A DNA stretch of 45,100 nt, from positions 1 to 45,100 of the forward strand of contig CAJQLF010000040.1 in assembly GCA_905479115.1 (NCBI GenBank), given 5' to 3'. Numbering within the stretch: the stretch's first letter is position 1; every line of letters begins with the position of its first letter. Shown here one piece after another: positions 16,824-25,646 of this stretch. This DNA is from an uncultured Flavobacteriales bacterium (lineage in GTDB: Bacteria; Bacteroidota; Bacteroidia; Flavobacteriales_D; Sanyastnellaceae). Position numbers and translations under genes: made by a program. The notes under the pieces were generated by a model. The model was not told the DNA's origin. It ran no database searches and saw nothing but the letters and a program-made list of their open reading frames with translations.

Positions 16824-19148
16824 ATGCAAGATTTGATTCGTCGTTTGGGGTTGTTGCCTTTGATGCTCGTGCCTTTAATGGTTTGGGGCCAAGCGACAGT
16901 CAAGGGGTTTTTGAGGAGTAAAGACTCTGGCGAGCCGGTGATGTTTGCAAGCGTCTCACTGGAGGGGACGAGCTTTGGGGTGATTTCTGATATCGAAGGA
17001 TTCTACAGCTTGAGCCGTATCCCTGCAGGATCATACACGTTGGTGGTTTCCAGCATGGAGTTTGAGGGGGTCAGCGAAAAGGTTGAATTAATCGATGGAA
17101 AAATACTGTCCCGCAATTTCTTGCTCGCAGAGAATGTGATTCAATTGGGAAGTGCTGAAGTTAATGCAGACCGGGAGGAACAAACGACCCGAGTCAACAT
17201 GTCGGTTGAGACCATTCGACCCAGTGACCTGAAGAAAATCCCCAGTTTTGGTGGTCAGCCAGATTTAGTGCAAGCATTGCAGGTATTGCCTGGGTTTATT
17301 AGCACAGGGGACCAAGGAGGGCAGCTGTACATTCGGGGGGGATCTCCCATTCAGAATAAAGTTTTATTGGACGGGATGATCATTTACAATGCGTTTCACA
17401 GCATTGGCCTGTTCAGCGTTTTTGATTCAGATGTCATTGCCAATGCGGATGTTTACACGGGTGGTTTTGGCGCCAAATTTGGGGGGCGTATCTCATCGAT
17501 AATGGACATCAAAACCCGCGATGGCAACAAACTCAAAACCGAGGGTCGCGTGGGTGCGAGTCCATTTGGAGCCAAATTGACCATCGAAGGTCCACTCAAA
17601 AAACTAAATGAGTCGGGTGCCGGAATTTCTTACATCCTATCGCTGAAGCACAGCTACTTAGAACAAACATCTAAGGTTCTGTACGATTACATTAATAACG
17701 ATGGGGAAGGACTCCCTTTCAACTTTACGGATGCGTATGGTAAAATATCTTTCGGCAGTGGGAACGGTTCCAAGTTGAGCCTTTTTGGTTTCAACTTTAA
17801 TGATATGGTTAGTTACCAATCACTTTCTGAATTGCGTTGGAATAATTATGGCGCAGGAGGCAACTTTACGATTGTTCCGAGTGGATCCGCTATTCTGATG
17901 AGTGGTCATTTTGCGGCGAGTGATTATGAAATCCGATTAAGAGAAGACGAGTTGCCGGATCGATTCAGCAGTGTCAATGGATTCAATTTCGGATTGGATT
18001 TTAAATACGTGCTAGGGGAGGATGCCGTAGAATACGGATTGGAGGTCGTTGGCATGCAAACGGTGTTCGAAACCTTCAACGCGATTGGCGTGCAAATTGG
18101 TCAAGACGAGAATACCACTGAATTTGCGGGATATGTCGATTACCGGATGAACCGAGGAGATTGGATCATCAATCCAAGCATGCGAATGCAGTATTTCAGT
18201 TCACTCGCACGCTTCCGACCTGAACCCCGAATTGGAATAAAGTACAAAGCAAGTGAACGGCTTCGGTTGAAGCTTGCAGCGGGATTGTATTCGCAAAACG
18301 TGATCAGTTCCAATTCTGATCGGGATGTTGTGAATTTGTTTTACGGGTTTTTATCGGGTCCACAGAACCTCCAGCGAAATCTATTGACATCCAGCGGCGT
18401 GGTGAGAGAAATCAATCATTCACTGCAAACCGCAGAACATGTGATTTCAGGCTTTGAATTTGATTTGACTGAACGCCTCAACCTGAATGTAGAGGGATAT
18501 TTCAAGAATTTTAGTCAATTAACCAATGCCAATCGGAATAAATTGTTCGAGGACAATGCTCAGAATAAGGAGATTCCGGAAGCCTTGCGCAAGGACTTTA
18601 TTGTCGAAACGGGCATTGCCTACGGCGCGGATGTAGTGCTGAAGTACGAAGAGCGTTCGAGCTATGTTTGGTTGGTTTACGGATATGGGAATGTCGACCG
18701 GTGGGACGGTATCCGATGGTACGACCCCGTTTTTGATCGCCGTCATAACGTGAATTTGGTCGTCTCCCAGGGAATTGGGAGGGACCAAGATTGGGAAGTA
18801 AGCGCTCGCTGGAACCTGGGCTCCGGTTTGCCCTTCACCCAGACCCAGGGCTTTTATCAACCACCGAGCGTTGTTGATGGCATCTCGACGGATTACGTGG
18901 TGGCGAACAACTCAGAATTAGGCATTCAATTTGCCCCGCTTAATGAGGGGCGACTCCCAGCCTATCACAGGTTGGATTTGAGTGTTCGAAGGGAGTTTAA
19001 GTTCAGCAACGGCCAGACCGTAGACTTTTCAGCGGGAGCGACGAACGTTTACAGCCGCGAGAATGTGTTTTACGTGAATCGGATCACCGGCGATCGGGTC
19101 AACCAGCTGCCGTTTTTGCCATCGATCAGTTTAGACTGGCGATTCTAA
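16824..19148 (+). CDS. TonB-dependent outer-membrane receptor with carboxypeptidase-regulatory-like domain
   Basis: 774 residues from ATG 16824 (MQDLIRRLGLLPLMLVPLMVWGQ, a signal peptide). An earlier in-frame ATG at 16761 lies inside the helicase gene and would spoil the signal. Residues about 24-105 form a CarboxypepD_reg-like beta-sandwich (TVKGFLRSKDSGEPVMFASVSLEG). The plug domain follows with LVQALQVLPGF, GQLYIRGGSPIQNKVLLDGM and VYTGGFGAKFGGRISS. The rest is beta-barrel ending in FLPSISLDWRF, with a terminal aromatic as outer-membrane proteins need. There is no SusD partner, so this is not a SusCD pair. The length and lack of neighbours with substrate enzymes leave the ligand unknown. 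It converges on recN. Confidence 0.92.
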   Translation: MQDLIRRLGLLPLMLVPLMVWGQATVKGFLRSKDSGEPVMFASVSLEGTSFGVISDIEGFYSLSRIPAGSYTLVVSSMEFEGVSEKVELIDGKILSRNFLLAENVIQLGSAEVNADREEQTTRVNMSVETIRPSDLKKIPSFGGQPDLVQALQVLPGFISTGDQGGQLYIRGGSPIQNKVLLDGMIIYNAFHSIGLFSVFDSDVIANADVYTGGFGAKFGGRISSIMDIKTRDGNKLKTEGRVGASPFGAKLTIEGPLKKLNESGAGISYILSLKHSYLEQTSKVLYDYINNDGEGLPFNFTDAYGKISFGSGNGSKLSLFGFNFNDMVSYQSLSELRWNNYGAGGNFTIVPSGSAILMSGHFAASDYEIRLREDELPDRFSSVNGFNFGLDFKYVLGEDAVEYGLEVVGMQTVFETFNAIGVQIGQDENTTEFAGYVDYRMNRGDWIINPSMRMQYFSSLARFRPEPRIGIKYKASERLRLKLAAGLYSQNVISSNSDRDVVNLFYGFLSGPQNLQRNLLTSSGVVREINHSLQTAEHVISGFEFDLTERLNLNVEGYFKNFSQLTNANRNKLFEDNAQNKEIPEALRKDFIVETGIAYGADVVLKYEERSSYVWLVYGYGNVDRWDGIRWYDPVFDRRHNVNLVVSQGIGRDQDWEVSARWNLGSGLPFTQTQGFYQPPSVVDGISTDYVVANNSELGIQFAPLNEGRLPAYHRLDLSVRREFKFSNGQTVDFSAGATNVYSRENVFYVNRITGDRVNQLPFLPSISLDWRF

Positions 19149-19172
19149 AAAACGAAGCACCCTCAGTGGCTT
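19147..19172 (-). terminator. Weak candidate terminator after recN
   Basis: On the minus strand the end of recN forms a short imperfect hairpin (GCCAC / GTGC with a bulge), followed by six Ts at 19152-19147. The stem is weak. Confidence 0.3.
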
Positions 19173-20824
19173 TTCAGCAGCGCCTGTGCATTGGTTATGG
19201 CGGCCTCACTAATTTCGGAACCGCTTAGCATGGCGGCGATTTCTTGAATGCGTTCTGCAGAAGAAAGCAATTGGACATCCGTTGAAGTGGTGCTGTCATT
19301 CGAGGACTTCGATACCCGAATGTGGTGGGCTGCCAAAGCCGCGACTTGTGGCAAATGAGTAACGGAGATTACTTGTTGTTGCTCGGCCATGGTGGCCATC
19401 AACTTCGCCATTTCTTCTGCGACTCTTCCACTGACTCCGGTATCAATTTCATCAAGAACAATAACAGGAATGGGCTGAGTGGCTTGTCCAGTGGCTTTGA
19501 TGGCGAGCATCAAACGGCTTTTTTCGCCTCCTGAAGCTACCTTCTGAAGTGGGAGGGGAGGTTGTCCGGGGTTGGCAGAAAACAGCACCTGCAGCTCTTC
19601 AATGCCCCAGGCGTCAGGTTCTGGAGCCAAGTTCCAATCAAAATCGAGTCGAGCCTTGGGAATACTCAACAGTTGAAGTGCACCTTCTATTTGTGTGCTC
19701 AGCTGTTTTGCTGCAAGAACACGGCGCTCCATGAGTTCATGGCCCAATTTCAATGTTCTTTTTCGGCATGTCTCCAAGTGCTCTTGGGCTTGGCTGTGCG
19801 CGGCATCGATGTTGCTGGCAGCTTCAATGGAAGCTTGAAGACTCGTTTCCAATGCCATCAGCGTTTTAGCATCGGGAGCATTGTGCTTGTGCAAAATGCG
19901 CTGTAGTTCATTGTGCCAAGCTTCGAGTTGTGCCAATCGCTGTGGATTGGACTCGATGGCATCACTTTGAGACTCCATTTCGTCAGCAATGTCTTGCAAC
20001 TCAATGGTGACTGATTGCAACCGGGCTTGCAGGGACTCATAAAGTCGGGACATCGAGGTCACTTTGCTCAAAGACTTCAGGGACCATTGCAATCGCTCCA
20101 ATGGGCTTGAATCTGATGCGCCTTCAGCCAGGGCCGACCAAGCTTCATGGAGCGCGGTGCGAATGTCCGTGCTATTCTCAAGCAGCTCTTTCTCGGTCAA
20201 CAGGGCATCCCAATCTTTGCTGCGTAGCTCGAGAGATTCGAGTTCCCTCAATTGATAGTGGATGTAATCTAAATCTGTTTGTGGCTTTGATCGCTCTAGC
20301 TCCAGTTTGGCAAGGTCGGACTGTGCCAATACAAATTCCCTAAACGATTGCTGGTAAGCCGCAAGGTGCTCCATGTTTTGTGCGTGGGTGTCGATCCAAG
20401 CTAATTGGTACTCGCGCTGCAGAAGCAACCGGGTACCATCTTGTCCGTGTAAATCCACTAAGAGTGCTCCCAATGCTTGCAAATCATGGGCTTTCACCGG
20501 GGTGTCATTGATAAAGGCCCTGCTTCTTCCTTGAGGTGTAATCTCCCTTCGGACGATCAACTCCTCCCAAACATCTAATTCACTGGCGGCGAGCCAGTCT
20601 TGGGCGGATCGTGGAGGAGTGAAGATTCCTTCAACCGTGCATCGGTCTGTCGAATTCCGTAAAGCGCTGCTCTCGCTTCGATGGCCGAGCAACAGTCCCA
20701 AGGCTCCAAGTACAATGGACTTGCCGGATCCGGTTTCACCCGTCATCGCAGTCATGCCCGTGTTTAAATCCAAATCCAAGGATTCGATCAAAGCGTAATT
20801 CCGAATTTTCAGCTTTTTGAGCAT
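19163..20824 (-). CDS. recN: DNA repair ATPase RecN
   Basis: 553 residues, usual length. It is an SMC-like ATPase: Walker A GETGSGKS (about 30-37) near the N-terminus after LKIRNYALIESLDL, the conserved LVDLHGQDGT, a long coiled-coil middle (about 155-355), then the signature KVASGGEKSRLMLAIKA and Walker B VIVLDEIDTGVSG. The D-loop histidine region VISVTHLPQVAALA follows. RecN acts early in double-strand-break repair by recombination. It is the last gene of the bamD-rpoZ-coaBC-DUF4835-recN run, 14 bases after DUF4835. Unlike in many bacteria, no LexA-type SOS box is visible in that 14-base gap. Confidence 0.97.
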   Translation of the reverse strand: MLKKLKIRNYALIESLDLDLNTGMTAMTGETGSGKSIVLGALGLLLGHRSESSALRNSTDRCTVEGIFTPPRSAQDWLAASELDVWEELIVRREITPQGRSRAFINDTPVKAHDLQALGALLVDLHGQDGTRLLLQREYQLAWIDTHAQNMEHLAAYQQSFREFVLAQSDLAKLELERSKPQTDLDYIHYQLRELESLELRSKDWDALLTEKELLENSTDIRTALHEAWSALAEGASDSSPLERLQWSLKSLSKVTSMSRLYESLQARLQSVTIELQDIADEMESQSDAIESNPQRLAQLEAWHNELQRILHKHNAPDAKTLMALETSLQASIEAASNIDAAHSQAQEHLETCRKRTLKLGHELMERRVLAAKQLSTQIEGALQLLSIPKARLDFDWNLAPEPDAWGIEELQVLFSANPGQPPLPLQKVASGGEKSRLMLAIKATGQATQPIPVIVLDEIDTGVSGRVAEEMAKLMATMAEQQQVISVTHLPQVAALAAHHIRVSKSSNDSTTSTDVQLLSSAERIQEIAAMLSGSEISEAAITNAQALLKSH

Positions 20825-20838
20825 GAGAAGGTAGGGGA

Positions 20839-21753
20839 TTACCCGAGAATGCTGTCGTATTTGGAAATGTTACCGGGATCCATTTGCTTCAAAACAGGAA
20901 GCAGGCGCGTTTTTTCTGCGTTTGGGGCTGGACCGAAGACTTTCAGAATCTCATCAGATTTGGCCAAGAAGAATAGCTGGAGATTGTATGATGAAGGCCT
21001 GATCCGATGGGTTTGGCGCATTTCGATGAGCGCATCAGCCATAGCAAGCCGTCCGCGTTCCACATCATCAAACAATTGATCTAACCCCATTCGGTGGTAA
21101 TAGTAAAGGCAATTTCGCACGGGACGAAAGGTTTGTGAGAGCATATTCTCAACCAACCAATACCGATTCTGTTGTCCCTGGCTTGCCTTCCAGCCAGATG
21201 GTCCTGAATTCTGGGCGTTGGCTACAATGGTTTGGGCCTGAAGATAGTGTGGTGTCCCTGCTTCAAGGGCCATGCTGTCATAATCCATTCCAAGGATCAT
21301 GTAAGCGTAGTACGCCAAAATGGAAGAGAGGTTATCACGGAACTGGCCGGGCGTGAACTGAATGTTACTGCTGCCGTCCCAAGCGATTTCAAAATTACCA
21401 TCGTTCACCAACAAGAGGGCGGAATTGTAGTCGCTGTTGAACACAGGTCTTGAACTCTGAACTTGAATGTTGCCTCGAAAGGAAGTGGGGCTTGGTGCTT
21501 CTGAAATGGTTATTTGCAAGGTGCACTCGATTCGTTCATCGAAGGTAAATTCGTCGTTGGTCCAACGCCGACCGTTCATGAACTCCTGGATGTTATCTTC
21601 CAATGACTCAAAGATGGAAGCTTCTACATTGGATATCTGGGGTGCGATGATTTGGACCCGGCAATTCAATTCTTGGGCGAGGCCTATGGGTGTGAAGAGG
21701 AGCGCTGTCAACCCTAACAGGGCGCCAGAACGAATTGCGTGGAGTGAAATCAT
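20839..21753 (-). CDS. DUF4835 family secreted protein
   Basis: 304 residues. A signal peptide (ALLGLTALLFTPIGLAQE, cleavage near residue 27) precedes a domain beginning LNCRVQIIAPQIS and VEASIFESLEDNIQEFMNGRRWTND, the conserved opening of DUF4835. The middle has a QFTPGQFRDNLSSILAYYAYMILGMDYDS segment and the tail has EKTRLLPVLKQMDPGNISKYDSILG. The family is nearly restricted to Bacteroidota and regularly sits between coaBC and recN. Its function is not known; an envelope role is likely because of export and the bamD linkage. Its ATG overlaps the coaBC stop as ATGA. Confidence 0.9.
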   Translation of the reverse strand: MISLHAIRSGALLGLTALLFTPIGLAQELNCRVQIIAPQISNVEASIFESLEDNIQEFMNGRRWTNDEFTFDERIECTLQITISEAPSPTSFRGNIQVQSSRPVFNSDYNSALLLVNDGNFEIAWDGSSNIQFTPGQFRDNLSSILAYYAYMILGMDYDSMALEAGTPHYLQAQTIVANAQNSGPSGWKASQGQQNRYWLVENMLSQTFRPVRNCLYYYHRMGLDQLFDDVERGRLAMADALIEMRQTHRIRPSSYNLQLFFLAKSDEILKVFGPAPNAEKTRLLPVLKQMDPGNISKYDSILG

Positions 21754-22955
21754 GGTTGCAAAGAGTTCATTACGGTATCAACGATGTCTTGGGCGACCTC
21801 TGCCTTGGACTTGAGTTCAAAATTATGGGTTTTGCCGTCTTTTTCGAAGATGGTAACCTTATTCGTATCTGTTCCAAATCCGGCCCCCTGATCAGCTGTT
21901 GTATTGAGGACGATCATATCGGCCTTTTTACGCTTCAGCTTTTCCTGGGCACTGCCTCGTCCTTCATCCGTTTCCAAAGCAAATCCGACGACGAACTGCC
22001 CAGAATGTTTGTTTGCTCCGAAAGCGGCAAGCGTGTCAGGCGTTGGTTCCAACGAGATCGCATCAGGTAATTCGTTTTTGCGCAGTTTGTTTTCGCTGGG
22101 ATTGATGGGCCGAGCATCTGCTACAGCGGCTGTGGCCACGGCAATGTCAACCTTTTCAAAACTGGCAATGGCTTCATCGAACATTTCCTGCGCAGTTTGG
22201 ACGTGCACGACCTCTTGAACGTTCGCAGGTGGGGTTAATTGTGTAGGGCCTGTGATCAGTTTTACCGTTGCTCCGGCTTTTGCAAATGCTGCAGCCAAAG
22301 CATACCCCATTTTTCCGGAGCTGCGATTTCCAATGAACCTGACGGCATCAATGGGCTCGTGTGTGGGACCTGCGGTCACGAGCACGCGTTTTCCTTGGAG
22401 CGGCGATCGATCAGCAAACCAGGAATCGAGCGCATCCGCGATGTCATTCGGCTCGGCCATTCGGCCTTTGCCGTCCAATCCTGAAGCGAGAGGACCTGAA
22501 TCGGGTTCGATAATCGATATTTCTCTTGATCGAAGTGCACCTAAGTTTTCTTGGGTGGCGGGATGTTGAAACATGTCCAAATCCATCGCGGGGGCTACAA
22601 TCACGGGGCAGCGACTGCTGAGGTGAACGGCGAGCAGGAAATTATCTCCCGCCCCCGCAACCATACTACTCAAGGTTTGCGCGGTCGCTGGTGCGATGAG
22701 GAATACATCTGCCCAGAGCCCCAGCTCAACGTGGTTGGTCCATAAGCCCTTGTTCTTGTCTTCCGTAAAATCGCTGTATACCCTGTGCCCTGTTAAAGTA
22801 GCCAACGTCAGCGGCGTAATAAACTCGGTCGCAACAGGTGTCATGACGACACGCACCTCCGCACCCCGCCTTTGCAACTCACGCGCAAGCAAGGCAGATT
22901 TGTAGGCAGCGATGCTGCCCGTAATTCCCAATAAAATGCGTCGATTATGCAACAT
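21750..22955 (-). CDS. coaBC: Bifunctional phosphopantothenoylcysteine decarboxylase / phosphopantothenate-cysteine ligase
   Basis: 401 residues from ATG 22955 (MLHNRRILLGITGSIAAYKSALLAREL), the conserved start. A longer in-frame start at 23039 would overlap rpoZ and is rejected. The N-terminal CoaC flavoprotein half (1 to about 185) contains GSIAAYK, IAPATAQTLSSMVAG and VAPAMDLDMFQHPA. The C-terminal CoaB ligase half contains GPTHEPIDAVRFIGNRSSGKMG and the FALETD region. It makes 4'-phosphopantetheine from phosphopantothenate in coenzyme A synthesis in the cytoplasm. It lies 25 bases after rpoZ and overlaps DUF4835 by ATGA. Confidence 0.97.
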   Translation of the reverse strand: MLHNRRILLGITGSIAAYKSALLARELQRRGAEVRVVMTPVATEFITPLTLATLTGHRVYSDFTEDKNKGLWTNHVELGLWADVFLIAPATAQTLSSMVAGAGDNFLLAVHLSSRCPVIVAPAMDLDMFQHPATQENLGALRSREISIIEPDSGPLASGLDGKGRMAEPNDIADALDSWFADRSPLQGKRVLVTAGPTHEPIDAVRFIGNRSSGKMGYALAAAFAKAGATVKLITGPTQLTPPANVQEVVHVQTAQEMFDEAIASFEKVDIAVATAAVADARPINPSENKLRKNELPDAISLEPTPDTLAAFGANKHSGQFVVGFALETDEGRGSAQEKLKRKKADMIVLNTTADQGAGFGTDTNKVTIFEKDGKTHNFELKSKAEVAQDIVDTVMNSLQP

Positions 22956-22980
22956 GGCGGGTGTTTTTCCGCCTGGTTGG

Positions 22981-23352
22981 TTAGGCCTGTTCTGGGGTGA
23001 CTTCGAGGCTCTCAATGCCTTCGTCATCCAGCTTCGCATCGTTGACCCCGATTAAGTCCTGTCCCAGTTCTGCAACAGCAATGCTGTGTGGCTTGGGCAG
23101 ACGCTCATAAAATTTTGAGATTTCGATTTGCTCTCGGTTTTCGAATACTTCTTCCAACGAATCAGTGGGTGTGATGAATTCTTCAAGCTTCGCGTTCAAC
23201 TCTTGCTTCATCTCCAGTGCCAGTTGGTTGCTTCGGCTGCTGAGGATCACAATGGTCTCGAACAAGTTGCCAGTTCCTTGTGATTCAAGTTCGTGATTGT
23301 CACGGGTTTCCGTGCTCTTGTCAGCCTTGATGGATTTGAAATTCATGGTCAT
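22981..23352 (-). CDS. rpoZ: RNA polymerase omega subunit (Rpb6-like)
   Basis: 123 residues. The core GNLFETIVILSSRSNQLALEMKQELNAKLEEF corresponds to the conserved omega/Rpb6 helices, followed by the PKPHSIAVAEL strand typical of the Bacteroidota version. It binds the beta-prime C-terminus and aids polymerase assembly. The acidic tail (about residues 95-123) extends beyond the core. Position between bamD and coaBC is the conserved Bacteroidota arrangement. ATG 23352 overlaps the bamD stop (ATGA). Confidence 0.88.
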   Translation of the reverse strand: MTMNFKSIKADKSTETRDNHELESQGTGNLFETIVILSSRSNQLALEMKQELNAKLEEFITPTDSLEEVFENREQIEISKFYERLPKPHSIAVAELGQDLIGVNDAKLDDEGIESLEVTPEQA

Positions 23353-24200
23353 TCAATGGTTTGATTAGCCGTGAGGTTGTCAATGGCATAGATGCTTTTT
23401 TCATGCACGGCTTGTGCGAGCTCCATGTACTGACTTTCCGGGAAACGGGCCACGAAGGTAAGAAAAGCTTCAATGGTATCGTTATATCGTTCCAATTTCC
23501 TTCTGTCCGTGCTCAATAGGGCGTATTTAAAGTAACTATCTACGATGAGCCACTGCATTTTCTCGCGAAACGGGGTGTCAGGGTATTCCTTCATGGCGTT
23601 TTCAAAAGCAATCACAGCGCTTTTGTATTTTCCTGTATGGTAGTACAAGTGGGCGGATTCGAACGACTTGATTTCAAGTTTCCGTCTTAGACCATCGACC
23701 ATGCTTTGGCACGAGTCTCTGTATGCACTCGCAGGATAGCGGTCCATGAAGAGTTGAAATTCCTCAATGGCTTGTTCGGTTTCCATTTGGTCCAGTGACG
23801 GTTTAGGGCTCAATCGGTAACTGCACATGGCGCTTTCAAATTGCGCTTGCTCTGCCCGTGGATCGTTGGGAAAGGTTTTTGCAAAGCTTTTGAAATAGTA
23901 GCGTGCTAGGTAATTGTCTCCGACACACCGGTGGGCTTCAGCAAAATGGTACTGGGCATCAATGGATTGCTCTGTGCCTCGGCTTAGACTCACCACTTCT
24001 TCCAAAATCGGCAAAGCACCATAGCATTTGTTGGAATCTAGAAATCCGAGTGCACGCTCGTATTTGTAATCCAAATCGGTGCTCTTCATTATCTTATTGT
24101 ATTCACTGCATCCCGAATTGGAAAGGCCCGCCAAAATAAGGAGGGTAAAACCCACCAAAGTGAAAGGCCCTGCTGCGAATTTTTTACAAGCGTGATTCAT
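23349..24200 (-). CDS. bamD: Outer-membrane assembly lipoprotein BamD
   Basis: 283 residues. Signal peptide with lipobox LSNSGC; lipidated Cys31. The mature protein has TPR-type helix pairs: CYGALPILEEVVSLSRG, DAQYHFAEAHRCVGDNYLARYYFKSFAKTFPNDPRAEQAQFESAMCSY, QAIEEFQLFMDRYPASAY, and KYKSAVIAFENAMKEYPDTPF. With BamA it inserts beta-barrel proteins in the outer membrane. It is first gene of the five-gene minus-strand run. A candidate -7 element, TACCTTCG (24215-24208), ends seven bases before ATG 24200. The divergent neighbour is the SPT-like gene. Confidence 0.94.
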   Translation of the reverse strand: MNHACKKFAAGPFTLVGFTLLILAGLSNSGCSEYNKIMKSTDLDYKYERALGFLDSNKCYGALPILEEVVSLSRGTEQSIDAQYHFAEAHRCVGDNYLARYYFKSFAKTFPNDPRAEQAQFESAMCSYRLSPKPSLDQMETEQAIEEFQLFMDRYPASAYRDSCQSMVDGLRRKLEIKSFESAHLYYHTGKYKSAVIAFENAMKEYPDTPFREKMQWLIVDSYFKYALLSTDRRKLERYNDTIEAFLTFVARFPESQYMELAQAVHEKSIYAIDNLTANQTIE

Positions 24201-24207
24201 GGTGACG

Positions 24208-24215
24208 CGAAGGTA
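24208..24215 (-). promoter_or_regulatory. Candidate -7 element of the bamD operon
   Basis: TACCTTCG on the minus strand matches TAnnTTTG with one mismatch and ends seven bases before the bamD ATG. The -33 region is not convincing. Confidence 0.35.
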
Positions 24216-24291
24216 ACTGCCCGCGTTGATTTTTTATTGCTGAGTGCTGCAATTTTGGAAAACTTGGATGTTTGATAGAAATCGAAAGGCG

Positions 24292-24307
24292 CAATGTTCA
24301 AACATTG
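24292..24307. promoter_or_regulatory. Inverted repeat between bamD and the SPT-like gene
   Basis: CAATGTT, two bases, AACATTG: perfect 7-base arms in the 24201-24356 divergent gap. It lies about 90 bases from the bamD start and 45 bases ahead of the SPT-like -7 element. A dimeric regulator site is plausible; no regulator gene is adjacent. Confidence 0.35.
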
Positions 24308-24351
24308 ACGCTTTGTCCACCGAAAATGTGCCATAACTGAGAAAGGCATAG

Positions 24352-24359
24352 TAAGTTTG
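24352..24359 (+). promoter_or_regulatory. -7 element of the SPT-like gene
   Basis: TAAGTTTG is an exact TAnnTTTG match. TGTG at 24327-24330 is a partial -33 element at 21 bases. The expected transcript start is near 24363. Confidence 0.5.
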
Positions 24360-24380
24360 CCCTTTAAACACCGATTCACT

Positions 24381-25625
24381 TTGGATATATTCGATCGCAT
24401 TCGCAACGACCGTGGCCCTTTGGGCCAGCACGCACGGGAGAGTCATGGGTATTTCACCTTCCCCAAACTAGAAGGAGAAATTTCCAATCGCATGACGTTC
24501 CGAGGCAAGGACGTATTGGTTTGGTCCGTGAACAATTACTTGGGCCTTGCAAATCACCCTGAAATTCGCAAGGTGGACGCTCAAGCCGCTGCTGACTGGG
24601 GCATGGGGTATCCCATGGGTGCTCGAATGATGTCAGGTCAAACGGCACAGCATGAGTTGCTTGAATCGCAACTAGCCGACTTCATGCAAAAGGAAGACGC
24701 ATTTCTTTTGAACTACGGTTACCAAGGCTGTCAATCCGCAATTGAAGCGCTGGTGTCCCGGCACGATGTCATCGTATACGATTCAGAGTCTCATGCCTGC
24801 ATGGTAGATGGTGTCCGATTGCATCAGGGAAAGCGATTCGTTTACCAACACAATGACATGACGTCGTTTGTAAAGCAACTGGACCGAGCGAAAGCGCTCT
24901 GTGATCGCTCTGGTGGAGGGATTTTGGTTGTGACAGAGGGTGTGTTTGGTATGGCGGGTGACCAGGGTGCCCTCAAAGACATCTGTGCGTTCAAGGAGCA
25001 ATACGGATTCCGTCTCTTCGTAGATGATGCCCATGGTTTTGGGACCATCGGAGAATCGGGACGGGGTGCTGGAGATGCCCAAGGCGTTCAAGATGAAATT
25101 GACGTCTATTTTGGAACGTTTGCGAAGTCCATGGCGACCATCGGCGCCTTTGTCGCTGGAGATGAAGACGTCATTGACTACCTGCGGTACAACATGCGTT
25201 CTCAGACCTTTGCGAAATCCTTGCCCATGCCGATTGTACTCGGAGCCCAGAAGCGACTCGAGATGCTGCGCACGCAGCCAGAGCACAAGGCCAATCTCTG
25301 GGAGATTGCCAATGCTTTGCAATCGGGGTTGCGCGAAGCAGGATTTAACTTGGGGGTTACGAATTCGTGCGTTACGCCTGTTTTCCTTTCAGGCGGCTTG
25401 GGTGAAGCGACCAACCTCACATTGGATTTGCGCGAGAATTACGGAATCTTCTGCTCCATTGTGGTTTACCCGGTGGTTCCTAAGGATACGATCATGCTGC
25501 GATTGATTCCGACAGCGGTCCACACATTGGAGGATGTGAGGTATACGATTGAAACGTTTTCAACGGTCAAAGACAAGCTGTTCGCTGGTGCCTACAAAAG
25601 CGAGAAGATTGCATCTTGGGCTTGA
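24381..25625 (+). CDS. PLP-dependent alpha-oxoamine synthase, serine-palmitoyltransferase-like
   Basis: About 414 residues, fold-type I PLP enzyme. Family residues visible include GARMMSGQTAQHELLE, the pair DDAHGFG with cofactor-binding Asp and His, and the Schiff-base lysine in GTFAKSMA. The class joins an amino acid to an acyl-CoA. The GPLGQHARESHGYFTFPKLEGEISNRM beginning is that of the Bacteroidota enzymes linked to sphingolipid synthesis, so serine plus palmitoyl-CoA-like donor is the best guess; 2-amino-3-ketobutyrate CoA ligase is the alternative. No ATG start exists. TTG 24381 starts LDIFDRI, which I recall as the conserved start. TTG 24357 (eight codons earlier) lies inside the promoter's TAAGTTTG and would not be transcribed from it. 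truA follows after 21 bases. Confidence 0.87.
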   Translation: MDIFDRIRNDRGPLGQHARESHGYFTFPKLEGEISNRMTFRGKDVLVWSVNNYLGLANHPEIRKVDAQAAADWGMGYPMGARMMSGQTAQHELLESQLADFMQKEDAFLLNYGYQGCQSAIEALVSRHDVIVYDSESHACMVDGVRLHQGKRFVYQHNDMTSFVKQLDRAKALCDRSGGGILVVTEGVFGMAGDQGALKDICAFKEQYGFRLFVDDAHGFGTIGESGRGAGDAQGVQDEIDVYFGTFAKSMATIGAFVAGDEDVIDYLRYNMRSQTFAKSLPMPIVLGAQKRLEMLRTQPEHKANLWEIANALQSGLREAGFNLGVTNSCVTPVFLSGGLGEATNLTLDLRENYGIFCSIVVYPVVPKDTIMLRLIPTAVHTLEDVRYTIETFSTVKDKLFAGAYKSEKIASWA

Positions 25626-25646
25626 TGCTCAGATTCGCCTTTCTCT

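Noticed and set aside
22956-23039. Longer N-terminus for coaBC
   Set aside because: The extra 28 codons overlap rpoZ and precede the conserved flavoprotein start; ATG 22955 is better.
24783-25322. 179-codon minus-strand open frame
   Set aside because: Antisense to the SPT-like gene, no motifs.
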